A DNA stretch of 64,000 nt from Paraburkholderia podalyriae (GTDB lineage Bacteria; Pseudomonadota; Gammaproteobacteria; Burkholderiales; Burkholderiaceae), in contig NZ_VZQQ01000020.1 of the NCBI RefSeq assembly GCF_014397785.1, forward strand, positions 62,001 through 126,000. The letters are read 5' to 3'. This document shows positions 24,082-32,089 of the stretch, piece after piece. Made by a program: the position numbers and the translations under genes. The notes below the pieces were generated by a model, which was given only the letters and a program-made list of their open reading frames with translations, was not told where the DNA came from and searched no databases. Numbering within the stretch: the first letter of the stretch is position 1; the number at the start of each line of letters is the position of its first letter.

Positions 24082-24204
24082 TCAATAGCGTTCGTAGTGG
24101 TCGTAGTGGTCGTGGTGCGGATGATCCTCGGGGACGACGATGCAGCCGCTCAACACGCCGCCGAGCGTGGCGGCAAGAATGACCAAGGCGAGGATTTTTT
24201 TCAT
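24082..24204 (-). CDS. Small lipoprotein with histidine-rich tail (40 aa)
   Basis: The frame reads MKKILALVILAATLGGVLSG and then CIVVPEDHPHHDHYDHYERY. The lipobox LSGC places the lipidated cysteine at residue 21, leaving a mature peptide of only 20 residues with five histidines. GGGAG lies 8 bases before the ATG. It is upstream of the exported proline-rich gene on the same strand (72-base gap), probably in one transcript. A metal-binding or surface-anchoring role is conceivable but unproven. Confidence 0.65.
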   Translation of the reverse strand: MKKILALVILAATLGGVLSGCIVVPEDHPHHDHYDHYERY

Positions 24205-24840
24205 GACGTTGCTCCCTGAAATCTGTGATGCGAGTGGCTGTCGTGCGAAGCGTTTCATCTGAACCGCTTTCGTTTGAACCGAACTCTACTGAGCGACGCG
24301 ATTACCGGTGTGTTTGTGTGTAACAGGACGTGTCGATTCGGACTCGCGTCGATCGCGCGATGCGAGTGCAACGAATGAAGAGGGGATACGTCGACAGATG
24401 CGCGTCGACATGCCGGGCGACTGTCAGGCGCGCGGGCAAACCCTTGAACGCGCTATGAAAACAACCGCATTCAAACGCACGCGATGCGTCGGTGCGAAGC
24501 GCCGATTCCGCGCATCGATTGCCGAGAAAATAAGCGAAGCGATTTTGGCCTTGTCTATGCGGTCCAGATACATTCGGTTGCAGACTGGGTACGAGGCTCG
24601 CCAATGCGCTCGCGCGAGCATGATGGAAAGACGCTACACCTGTAGCGCCATCAACTTGTCTTTAAGCTTCCATGGGGTCGATAACAAACGCATCTCGCAC
24701 GCGGCCCGTCGGAAACGATATCGACAGACCCGCGCTCCCGCGATGCTATATTGCGCCGCACAGGGAGAGCCCGGCGCAGAACGGGACACCAACACGGGTC
24801 ATCCGCCCGTCAACGGGACGTCACCGTCCATGGAGGAGAC
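24205..24840. other. Intergenic region between the lipoprotein gene and kdgT
   Basis: This 636-base stretch holds no coding region I can support. The frames open here are rich in Arg, Cys and Ser and lack ribosome sites. It should contain the divergent promoters. TATATT at 24747-24752 is a possible -10 element for kdgT, with no convincing -35. GGAGGAGAC directly before 24841 is the kdgT ribosome site. Confidence 0.5.
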
Positions 24841-25785
24841 ATGAAGATCAAGAAGGCCATCGACCGCATTCCTGGCGGTCTGATGCTGGTGCCGCTGCTG
24901 CTCGGCGCCTGCGTGCATACGTTCGCGCCGGGCGCGGGCAAATACTTCGGCTCGTTCACCAACGGCCTCATTACCGGCACCGTGCCGATCCTCGCGGTGT
25001 GGTTCTTCTGCATGGGCGCGACGATCGACCTGCGCGCGACCGGCACCGTGCTGCGCAAGTCGGGCGCGCTGCTCGCCACCAAGATGCTGGTCGCGTGGAT
25101 CGTCACGCCGATCGCGGCGCGCTTCATCCCGATCGACGGCATCAAGACCGGGCTGTTCGCGGGGCTGTCGTTGCTCGCGATCACCACGTCGATGGACATG
25201 ACCAACGGCGGTCTCTACGCGGCCGTGATGCAACAGTACGGTACGAAGGAAGAGGCGGGCGCGTTCGTGCTGATGTCGGTCGAATCGGGGCCGCTGATCA
25301 GCATGATCATTCTCGGCGCGACGGGTGTCGCGTTCTTCGAGCCGCGCCTGTTCGCCGGCGCGGTGCTGCCGTTCCTGATCGGGTTTGCGCTCGGCAACGG
25401 CATCGATCTGAACGTGATTGTCACGAGCGGCCTGCCGGGTATCGCGCTGGGGCTTGGCGTGATCGTCGTGACCGGCGTGCCGCTGATTCTCGCCGATCGC
25501 TGGATCGCTGGCGGCAATGGCGCGGCGGGGCTCGCGGCGTCGTCGACGGCGGGCGCCGCGGTCGCGAATCCGGCGATCATCGCGGACATGATTCCGAGCT
25601 TCAAACCGCTGGTGCCGGCCGCGACCGCGATGGTCGCCACCGCTTGCCTGGTGACTGCGATTCTGGTGCCGATGCTCACCGCGCTGTGGGTGCGCCGGCA
25701 TCCCGCGCGCGACGCGCTGCGCGAGGAGTTCGCGGCGGCGACCCAGGCGGCGCCGCTCAATGAGCAGCGCGATGCGCCCGTTTGA
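24841..25785 (+). CDS. kdgT: 2-keto-3-deoxygluconate permease, apparently with an internal deletion
   Basis: This 314-residue inner-membrane H+ symporter closely resembles E. coli KdgT. It shares IPGGLMLVPLLLGA, FAPGAGKYFGSFTNGLITGT, MDMTNGGLYAAVMQQYGTKE and AGLAASSTAGAAVANPAIIA. From memory, KdgT has FALGN twice, about 26 residues apart, with a hydrophobic segment between. Here FLIGFALGN runs directly into GIDLNVIV, so that segment seems lost in frame by recombination between the repeats. This might remove a membrane helix and inactivate transport. The start at 24841 follows GGAGGAG. No pectin or galacturonate genes are adjacent. Confidence 0.85.
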   Translation: MKIKKAIDRIPGGLMLVPLLLGACVHTFAPGAGKYFGSFTNGLITGTVPILAVWFFCMGATIDLRATGTVLRKSGALLATKMLVAWIVTPIAARFIPIDGIKTGLFAGLSLLAITTSMDMTNGGLYAAVMQQYGTKEEAGAFVLMSVESGPLISMIILGATGVAFFEPRLFAGAVLPFLIGFALGNGIDLNVIVTSGLPGIALGLGVIVVTGVPLILADRWIAGGNGAAGLAASSTAGAAVANPAIIADMIPSFKPLVPAATAMVATACLVTAILVPMLTALWVRRHPARDALREEFAAATQAAPLNEQRDAPV

Positions 25786-25800
25786 ATGAGTCGGTAGCCG

Positions 25801-25832
25801 GAAACTGGCGCGCCGCTTAGCGCGCCAGTTTC
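25801..25832. terminator. Bidirectional hairpin between kdgT and the GNAT gene
   Basis: GAAACTGGCGCGC and GCGCGCCAGTTTC form a perfect 13-base stem with a 6-base loop (CGCTTA). It lies 15 bases after the kdgT stop. The right arm encodes the last codons of the convergent GNAT gene, whose stop codon is in the loop. It can therefore serve both transcripts. Confidence 0.65.
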
Positions 25833-26437
25833 GCTTCGAGCATTGCCTTCACGGCCGGCCATTCGTCGTCGATGATGCTAAAGCGCACCGAGTTGCGCTT
25901 GCGACCATCGCGCATGATCCGCTCGTGCCGCACGATGCCTTCCTGTTTGGCGCCGATACGCAGGATCGCCGCGCGCGATGTGTCGTTGAGCTCGTCGGTC
26001 GTGAACTGCACGCGCACGCAGCGCATCACGTCGAACGCGTGGCACAGCAGCAGGTACTTCGCTTCGGTGTTCACGGCCGAGCGCTGCGCCGACGCGGCGA
26101 GCCACGTATGGCCGATTTCGAGCTTGCGGTTCGCGCGATCGATCTTCCAGAAGCGCGTGCTGCCGACGATCCGGCCAGCGCCCCCATTCTTTTCGTCTTT
26201 GTCGCGCCGCACGATCGCGAACGGCATCACTTTGCCGGCCGCGCGGCCGGCGAGCGCCGTGGCGATATAGGCGTCGATCGTCGCCGGGCCCGGCACGCTG
26301 GTCAGCTTCATGTCCCACAGTTGCCCGTCGGCGGCGGCGTCGACGAGGGCCTGCGCGTGCTCCTCGCGCAGCGGCCGCAGTTCGACGAACGAGCCGCTCA
26401 GCGTGGGTTGCATCGATCCGGCGGAAATATCGTTCAT
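25817..26437 (-). CDS. GNAT-family N-acetyltransferase (RimJ/RimL type)
   Basis: The 206-residue enzyme has VELRPLREEHAQAL at the start of the fold and IVGSTRFWKIDRANRKLEIG in the central sheet. RIGAKQEGIVRHERIMRDG near the end is typical of the RimJ/RimL-like group that acetylates protein N-termini or small amines using acetyl-CoA. It is cytoplasmic. It is convergent with kdgT and shares its terminator hairpin, and is divergent from nothing in the window. Substrate is unknown. Confidence 0.82.
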   Translation of the reverse strand: MNDISAGSMQPTLSGSFVELRPLREEHAQALVDAAADGQLWDMKLTSVPGPATIDAYIATALAGRAAGKVMPFAIVRRDKDEKNGGAGRIVGSTRFWKIDRANRKLEIGHTWLAASAQRSAVNTEAKYLLLCHAFDVMRCVRVQFTTDELNDTSRAAILRIGAKQEGIVRHERIMRDGRKRNSVRFSIIDDEWPAVKAMLEAKLAR

Positions 26438-26567
26438 GGCAATAAAAAAGGTCCGCGAGCGGAAGACTCGTGGACCTGGCAGATCGGTTGAGCCGCGCTC
26501 GGCAACGATGCGAACGGCAAACCCGCGGCGCCGTTCCCGAAGCGCGTGATTGGCGTGATCCGCGTGA

Positions 26568-28013
26568 TTAAGCCGACATCACCGTGACCGCCTTGGTCAC
26601 GAGGTAGGCTTCCATCGCCTCCGGGCCGCCTTCCGAGCCGTAGCCGGAATCCTTGACGCCGCCGAACGGCATTTCCGGCGTCGGCGTGGCAGGCTGGTTG
26701 ATCCACAGCATGCCGACTTCCATGCGCTGCGACAGCAGATGCACGTTGGCGAACGACTTCGTATACGCGTAGCCGGCGAGGCCGAACGGCAGACGGTTCG
26801 CTTCGGTGATCGCTTCTTCCAGCTTGTCGAAGCCGCGGATCGCGGCGACCGGGCCGAACGGCTCGTTGTTGAACACGTCGGCGTCGAGCGGCACGTCGGT
26901 CAGCACGGTCGCCGCGAAGAAGTTGCCTTCGGTACCGACACGCTCGCCGCCCGTCGCGACCTTCGCACCGGTCTTGCGGGCGTCGTCGACGACCCTGGCC
27001 ATCGCGCCCAGACGGCGCGCGTTGGCGAGCGGCCCGAGCGTCGTGCCTTCGGCCAGACCGTCGCCGAGCTTCAGGCTTTCGGCGTGTTTGACGAGCGCCG
27101 CGGCGAACTCTTCGCGGATGCTGTTGTGCACGAGGAAACGCGTCGGCGAGATGCAGACCTGGCCCGCGTTGCGGAACTTCGCGGCGCCGGCCGCCTTGAC
27201 CGCGAGCGCGACGTCGGCGTCTTCCGCGACGATCACCGGGGCGTGGCCGCCGAGCTCCATCGTCGCGCGCTTCATGTGCGAGCCGGCCAGCGCCGCGAGC
27301 TGCTTGCCGACCGGCGTCGAGCCGGTGAACGTGACCTTGCGGATCACCGGATGCGGAATCAGGTAGCTCGAGATTTCAGCCGGATCGCCGAACACGAGGC
27401 CGACCGTGCCGGCCGGCACGCCGGCTTCGACGAATGCCTGCAGCAGGGCCGCCGGCGAGGCCGGGGTTTCTTCCGGCGCCTTCACGAGGAACGAGCAGCC
27501 GCAGGCGAGCGACGCCGACAGCTTGCGCACGACCTGGTTGACCGGGAAGTTCCACGGCGTGAATGCCGCGACCGGGCCGATCGGCTCCTTGAGCACCTGC
27601 GACTGCGCGGCGAGGTTGCGCGACGGCACGATCCGGCCGTACACGCGGCGGCCTTCGTCCGCGAACCATTCGATGATGTCCGCGGCCGCCAGCACTTCGC
27701 CGCGCGCTTCGGCGAAAGGCTTGCCCTGTTCCTGCGTCATCAGGCGGCCGATGTCGGCGGCGCGCTCGCGCACGAGGGCGGCGGCACGGCGCATGATCGT
27801 CGCGCGCTCGTTAGCCGGCACCTTGCGCCACGCTTCAAAGCCGCGCTGCGCCGCTTCGAGCGCGCGGTCCAGATCAGCGATGCCGGCATGCGCGACCTTG
27901 CCGATGGGCTGGCCGGTCGCGGGGTTGATCACGTCGAGGGTCTTGCCGCTGGCGGCGTCGCACCATTCGCCGTTAATCAGAAGACGGGTATCGGTATAGC
28001 TCGAGATGGCCAT
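26568..28013 (-). CDS. gabD: NAD(P)-dependent succinate-semialdehyde dehydrogenase
   Basis: This 481-residue aldehyde dehydrogenase has the catalytic cysteine at residue 287 in NAGQVCISPTRF and the general base glutamate at 253 in MELGGHAP. FTPWNFPVNQ and FTGSTPVGK are the cofactor-binding segments. Length and the opening LINGEWCDAASGKTLDVINP match the succinate-semialdehyde/glutarate-semialdehyde dehydrogenases that finish GABA breakdown. The ATG at 28013 follows AGGA. No aminotransferase gene is adjacent, so the in vivo substrate could be another semialdehyde. It is divergent from the cold-shock gene. Confidence 0.8.
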   Translation of the reverse strand: MAISSYTDTRLLINGEWCDAASGKTLDVINPATGQPIGKVAHAGIADLDRALEAAQRGFEAWRKVPANERATIMRRAAALVRERAADIGRLMTQEQGKPFAEARGEVLAAADIIEWFADEGRRVYGRIVPSRNLAAQSQVLKEPIGPVAAFTPWNFPVNQVVRKLSASLACGCSFLVKAPEETPASPAALLQAFVEAGVPAGTVGLVFGDPAEISSYLIPHPVIRKVTFTGSTPVGKQLAALAGSHMKRATMELGGHAPVIVAEDADVALAVKAAGAAKFRNAGQVCISPTRFLVHNSIREEFAAALVKHAESLKLGDGLAEGTTLGPLANARRLGAMARVVDDARKTGAKVATGGERVGTEGNFFAATVLTDVPLDADVFNNEPFGPVAAIRGFDKLEEAITEANRLPFGLAGYAYTKSFANVHLLSQRMEVGMLWINQPATPTPEMPFGGVKDSGYGSEGGPEAMEAYLVTKAVTVMSA

Positions 28014-28132
28014 GCTGGGTTCCTGTGAGTGGTAAAACAACTGGCCGCGCGGTCGTGCGGCACGAGGCGACACACCTGCGCGGCCATGAATGAATTGCCG
28101 ATACCATTTATATTATCTGATTGCGGGTAATC

Positions 28133-28163
28133 GCACCGGGCGCGGACGGCAAGCGCCCGGTGC
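28133..28163. other. Strong hairpin in the gabD-cspA spacer
   Basis: GCACCGGGCG and CGCCCGGTGC form a perfect 10-base stem with an 11-base loop, about 145 bases before the cold-shock gene and 120 bases before gabD. It could be a structured part of the long cold-shock leader or an attenuator. There is no T-run. Confidence 0.4.
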
Positions 28164-28306
28164 GGCATGCGGCTTGCTGCGGGCTTGGCACCGAACCGAC
28201 TTTGCGGGTCGGGGCGGGGCGCCGCGACCGCGCTGCACGAACAGCCTGCACGACATAGCGCTTCATCCATTCAACCGCTACTCAAGCGCATCACGAGGAC
28301 ATCGAC

Positions 28307-28510
28307 ATGCCAACCGGAACAGTGAAGTGGTTCAACGACGCGAAGGGCTTCGGCTTCATCACCCCCGATGACGGCGGCGAAGATCTGTTCGCCCATTTTT
28401 CGGAGATTCGCACCGAAGGTTTCAAGTCGTTGCAGGAAAACCAGAAGGTCAGCTTCGAGATCAAGCAGGGACCGAAGGGCAAACAGGCAGCCGACATCAG
28501 ACCCGCGTGA
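28307..28510 (+). CDS. Cold-shock protein (CspA family)
   Basis: This 67-residue single cold-shock domain binds RNA and single-stranded DNA. RNP1 is seen as KGFGFI within VKWFNDAKGFGFITPDDGGE, and RNP2 as DLFAHFSEI, in which alanine stands where valine is usual. Length is standard. The leader from the divergent gabD gene is over 230 bases, as is normal for cold-regulated genes, and contains a hairpin. A ribosome site (GAGGACATCGAC) precedes the ATG. Which of several Burkholderia csp paralogues this is cannot be told. Confidence 0.92.
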   Translation: MPTGTVKWFNDAKGFGFITPDDGGEDLFAHFSEIRTEGFKSLQENQKVSFEIKQGPKGKQAADIRPA

Positions 28511-28546
28511 CGTCGGCAGGGCGGCTCTCCCGCATGCGAGGTAACG

Positions 28547-28957
28547 ATGGATAAGGACGCCGCCTACGCGGAGATCGAGCGGAATGGCGGCGCCGCCTAT
28601 GCGAAACAGTTCGCCGCGCGCAATCCCGACGAACCGCTGACGCCGTTCTGTCATCGCTATCTGTTCGAACAGTCGCAGCGCGCCGACGCGGAGCATGACG
28701 CGGCCGCGGCCACGCACGACGATGAGCGCGGTTTCGCGCTGAGATCGCTCGCGCGCATGGAGGCGTCGTCGCATATCGCGCAAGCGGCGGCGAGCGCGTC
28801 GCGTGACGCGGCAGCCGGCGCCCACACGTCGGCACGTGCGGCGCGCCGCTCGGCCTTCTGGACCATGATCGCGGCGCTCGCGTCGGCTCTCGGCTTAGTG
28901 GTAAACGCGGCCCTCAATCTCGGTTGGCTGGAGTGGGCGAGGCATGTCGCTCGGTAA
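28547..28957 (+). CDS. Hypothetical protein with C-terminal membrane segment (136 aa)
   Basis: The protein starts MDKDAAYAEIERNGGAAYAK. It has a long alanine- and charged-rich helical middle and ends with one probable membrane helix (MIAALASALGLVVNAALNLG) followed by a short basic tail. This tail-anchored layout suggests inner-membrane attachment with the body in the cytoplasm. GAGGT lies before the ATG. It is 36 bases after the cold-shock gene and could be co-transcribed. I do not recognise a family. Confidence 0.6.
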   Translation: MDKDAAYAEIERNGGAAYAKQFAARNPDEPLTPFCHRYLFEQSQRADAEHDAAAATHDDERGFALRSLARMEASSHIAQAAASASRDAAAGAHTSARAARRSAFWTMIAALASALGLVVNAALNLGWLEWARHVAR

Positions 28958-29326
28958 GCTTTGCGTAAGACCGGGCATTTGCGCGCGTGAATGTGGCGTG
29001 AATCGAGGGCTCGCAAACACGCTACCCGACGTTCCATTCAATACCACACCGATACGACATCGATGAGACACGGCTATGCAAGCGGGACGATCGCAACAAA
29101 TCTACGCATATGGACATCGCGCGCGCGGCCTGAACGCAGTATTATTCTTCAGTTTTCCTTCAGCTTTGCTCCGTACTATTTGCGCCACTGCCCATGGCCT
29201 TTCCGGACCGCGGCCGCCGCTACGTGCATGTCGTGCGCAGGCTTTCGCGGCCTGCGCTTTGGGCAATGGATCAAATAGATTCCTACTGAAAACCGAAAGC
29301 GCCGATTAAGGCTTGCTGGAGCATCC
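28958..29326. other. Intergenic region upstream of hpnJ
   Basis: I see no supportable gene in these 369 bases. They include a T-rich stretch near 29140-29180 that could hold the hpnJ promoter, but no clear -35/-10 pair. The hpnJ ribosome site is not obvious; GGAGC stands 6 bases before its ATG. Confidence 0.45.
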
Positions 29327-30748
29327 ATGAAAACCCTGTTCTTGCAGGCGCCGTCGTACGACGGCTTCGATGGTGGCGCGGGTTCGCGCTATCAGGCCAA
29401 GCGTGAAGTCCGCTCGTTCTGGTATCCGACGTGGCTCGCGCAACCTGCCTCACTCGTTCCCGATAGCCGCGTGCTCGACGCCACGGCAGATGGCCTGTCC
29501 GTCGACGCCGCGCTCGACATCGCCACGCAATACGAGCTGGTGGTGATTCACACCAGCACGCCGTCCTTCCCGACCGACGCCCTGTTCGCCGAGGACCTCA
29601 AGAAGCGCAAGCCGTCGCTGCTGATCGGCATGGTCGGCGCGAAGGTCGCGGTCGATCCGCATAACTCGCTGACCGCGACCCAAGCCATCGACTTCGTGTG
29701 TCGCGAGGAATTCGACTTCACCTGCAAGGAGATCGCCGAGGGCAAGCCGTTCGCGCAGATCCTGGGCTTGAGCTATCGCGCCCCCGACGGCTCGATCGAG
29801 CACAACGAAGCGCGCCCGATCCTCGAGAACATGGACGAACTGCCGTTCGTCGCGCCGATCTACAAGCGCGATCTGACGATCAAGAACTACTTCAACGGCT
29901 ACCTGAAGCATCCATACGTGTCGCTCTACACCGGCCGCGGCTGCCGCTCGAAGTGCACGTTCTGCCTGTGGCCGCAAACGGTCGGCGGCCATCGCTATCG
30001 GGTGCGTTCGGTCGAGAACGTGCTCGAGGAAGTCAAGTGGATTCGCGACAACATGCCCGAAGTCAAGGAGATCATGTTCGACGACGACACGTTCACCGAC
30101 TTCAAGCCGCGCGCGGAAGAAATTGCGCGAGGCATGGGCAAGCTGGGCGTCACATGGTCGTGCAACGCGAAGGCGAACGTGCCTTACTCGACGCTGAAGA
30201 TCATGAGGGAAAACGGCTTGCGCCTGCTGCTGGTCGGCTACGAATCCGGCGACGACCAGATCCTGCTGAACGTCAAGAAGGGCTTGCGTACCGACATCGC
30301 GCGGCGCTTCGCACAGGACTGCCGCACGCTGGGCATCAAGGTGCACGGCACCTTCATTCTCGGCTTGCCGGGCGAGACGCCGGAAACGATCCAGAAGACC
30401 ATCGAGTACGCGAAAGAGATCAATCCGCTGACGATCCAGGTGTCGCTCGCCGCGCCGTACCCAGGCACTACGCTCTATAACCAGGCGGTCGAGAACGGCT
30501 GGCTCGCGGAGAACAAGGTCATCAATCTCGTCAGCAAGGAAGGCGTGCAGCTGGCGGCGATCGGCTATCCGCATCTGTCGCGCGACGAGATGTATCACCA
30601 GCTGGAAAACTTCTATAAGCGCTTTTATTTCCGGCCGTCGAAGATCTGGGAGATCCTGCGCGAAATGCTGACGAGCTGGGACATGATGAAACGGCGCCTG
30701 CGCGAAGGCGTCGAGTTTTTCCGCTTCCTGCGCGCGCACGAGGCGTGA
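29327..30748 (+). CDS. hpnJ: Hopanoid biosynthesis radical SAM protein HpnJ
   Basis: The 473-residue enzyme has the radical SAM cluster ligands C206, C210 and C213 in GRGCRSKCTFC, preceded by an N-terminal cobalamin-binding-like domain (VVIHTSTPSFPTDA, GMVGAKVAV). In hopanoid producers HpnJ is required to turn bacteriohopanetetrol glucosamine into the cyclitol ether. The start MKTLFLQAPSYDGFDGG and the segment YESGDDQILLNVKKGLRTD are characteristic. Its stop overlaps the next gene by GTGA. Together with the hpnI, hpnK and hpnL genes nearby it forms the side-chain module; the squalene-hopene cyclase genes are outside the window. Confidence 0.92.
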   Translation: MKTLFLQAPSYDGFDGGAGSRYQAKREVRSFWYPTWLAQPASLVPDSRVLDATADGLSVDAALDIATQYELVVIHTSTPSFPTDALFAEDLKKRKPSLLIGMVGAKVAVDPHNSLTATQAIDFVCREEFDFTCKEIAEGKPFAQILGLSYRAPDGSIEHNEARPILENMDELPFVAPIYKRDLTIKNYFNGYLKHPYVSLYTGRGCRSKCTFCLWPQTVGGHRYRVRSVENVLEEVKWIRDNMPEVKEIMFDDDTFTDFKPRAEEIARGMGKLGVTWSCNAKANVPYSTLKIMRENGLRLLLVGYESGDDQILLNVKKGLRTDIARRFAQDCRTLGIKVHGTFILGLPGETPETIQKTIEYAKEINPLTIQVSLAAPYPGTTLYNQAVENGWLAENKVINLVSKEGVQLAAIGYPHLSRDEMYHQLENFYKRFYFRPSKIWEILREMLTSWDMMKRRLREGVEFFRFLRAHEA

Positions 30749-31905
30749 GCGCCGCGCACTTCGTCGCCGTCACGCTCGCGTATGCGTGCGCGGCGGCGAC
30801 TGTTGTCGGCATCGGCTACACCGTGCTCGCGAGCGCGCTGATCGGGCGCTTCTTCGCGAGGGCGGTAGCCGAACCCTCCAGCTTTCCACCCATTACGGTT
30901 ATCAAACCATTGCATGGCAACGAGTGGGCGTTGCTCGACAATCTGTCGAGCTTCGCTGCACAAGATTATCCGGGGCCCGTGCAATTCCTGTTCGGCGTGC
31001 ACGACTCAGCCGATCCCGCGCTGCAAACCGTCGACGAGTTGCGGCGCCTGCATCCGCACGCGGACATTACCGTGGTCGCCGATGCCCGCCTGTACGGCCC
31101 GAACCGCAAGATCAGCAATATCCTCAACATGGTGCCGCAGGCGCGCCACGACGTACTTGTGTTCGCCGACAGCGACGTGGGCGTCGGTCCCGACTATCTG
31201 CGCAATGTGATCGGCGAATTGCAGAAGCCGGGCGTCGGACTCGTCACCTGCGCGTACCGCGGCCAGCCCGATCCGGGTCTCTGGCCGCGGCTGTCGGCGC
31301 TCGCGACCAACTATCAGTTTCTGCCGGGCGTCGTCACCGGACTCGCGCTCGGGCTCGCACGGCCGTGCTTCGGCCAGACCATCGCGATGCGGCGGGACAC
31401 CTACGAGCGGATCGGCGGCTTCAAGCCGTTTGTGCATCATCTGGCCGAGGATTACGAAATCGGCGCGGCGGTGCGCGCGGCGGGCGAGCAGGTCGCCATT
31501 CCGCCGTTCGCGATCGCGCACGCGTGTGTCGAGGCGAGCGCGGCGGCGCTCGTCACGCACGAGCTGCGCTGGAGCCGCACGATTCGCCGCATCGATCCGC
31601 TCGCGCACTTCGGCACGGCACTTGTGCATCCGTTGCCGTTCGCGCTGCTTACGCTCGCGTGCTCGGGCGGCGCGCTGTGGGCGTGGCTGCTCGCGGCGGC
31701 GGCGATGGTCGCGCGTCTCGCGTTGAAGTGGCGCGCGGATCGGGCGCTGCGTCAGCGGTGCCGCGATCTGTGGCTTCTGCCGTTATGGGATATCGTAGCG
31801 TTTGCGATTTTCGTCGCGAGCTTCCGCTCGTCGCGGGTGATGTGGCGGGGCTTCAGCTTCAAGGTCGACGGCGATGGGTTGCTGTCGGCGGCGCAGGACG
31901 AATGA
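30745..31905 (+). CDS. HpnI-like membrane glycosyltransferase (first of two)
   Basis: This 386-residue protein resembles ceramide glucosyltransferase-type GT2/GT21 enzymes. There is an N-terminal membrane helix, then ITVIKPLHGNEWALLDNL, the acidic motif FADSDVGVGPDYL, the acceptor motif HHLAEDYEIG, the RWSRTIRRI element and C-terminal membrane segments. It starts with GTG inside the hpnJ stop (GTGA overlap). HpnI attaches N-acetylglucosamine to bacteriohopanetetrol. A second gene of the same family at 35857 sits next to hpnK, and I take that one as the true hpnI. This copy may have a different sugar or acceptor specificity. Confidence 0.8.
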   Translation: MSAAHFVAVTLAYACAAATVVGIGYTVLASALIGRFFARAVAEPSSFPPITVIKPLHGNEWALLDNLSSFAAQDYPGPVQFLFGVHDSADPALQTVDELRRLHPHADITVVADARLYGPNRKISNILNMVPQARHDVLVFADSDVGVGPDYLRNVIGELQKPGVGLVTCAYRGQPDPGLWPRLSALATNYQFLPGVVTGLALGLARPCFGQTIAMRRDTYERIGGFKPFVHHLAEDYEIGAAVRAAGEQVAIPPFAIAHACVEASAAALVTHELRWSRTIRRIDPLAHFGTALVHPLPFALLTLACSGGALWAWLLAAAAMVARLALKWRADRALRQRCRDLWLLPLWDIVAFAIFVASFRSSRVMWRGFSFKVDGDGLLSAAQDE

Positions 31906-31930
31906 CGAACGAACGGCAGATTGGACGGAA

Positions 31931-32089
31931 ATGATCGAAGAGGTTTTGAGCGGGCGAAATGGGAGCGCCCTGGAGGCGAACGGGCGCGCCCCGGCGGCAC
32001 GGACATCAGCGCCGGCGGTGATGCAGACCGTGGCACGCAGCATGCGGCGCATCACGTTGATTGAGGTCGTGTGCGAGGTGCCCGCATGA
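31931..32089 (+). CDS. Possible small protein between the hpnI-like gene and hpnL (52 aa)
   Basis: The frame starts MIEEVLSGRNGSALEANGRA and ends ITLIEVVCEVPA. Its stop codon overlaps the hpnL start (ATGA), which could allow translational coupling. GGACGGAA just before the ATG is only a fair ribosome site, and the composition is unremarkable. It fills the only sizeable gap in this operon. It may be a leader peptide or simply a chance frame. Confidence 0.3.
   Translation: MIEEVLSGRNGSALEANGRAPAARTSAPAVMQTVARSMRRITLIEVVCEVPA

Noticed and set aside
24308..24844. Open frame of 178 codons between the lipoprotein gene and kdgT
   Set aside because: Its composition (Arg, Cys, Ser, Thr without pattern) is not protein-like, and it runs into the kdgT ribosome site.
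26739..28028. A 429-codon open frame antisense to the semialdehyde dehydrogenase gene
   Set aside because: It is arginine- and glutamate-rich, has no motifs and is fully explained by the dehydrogenase gene on the other strand.
29450..30739. A 429-codon open frame antisense to hpnJ
   Set aside because: It lies wholly within hpnJ, which has clear radical SAM motifs. The antisense translation has no recognisable domain and no ribosome site.
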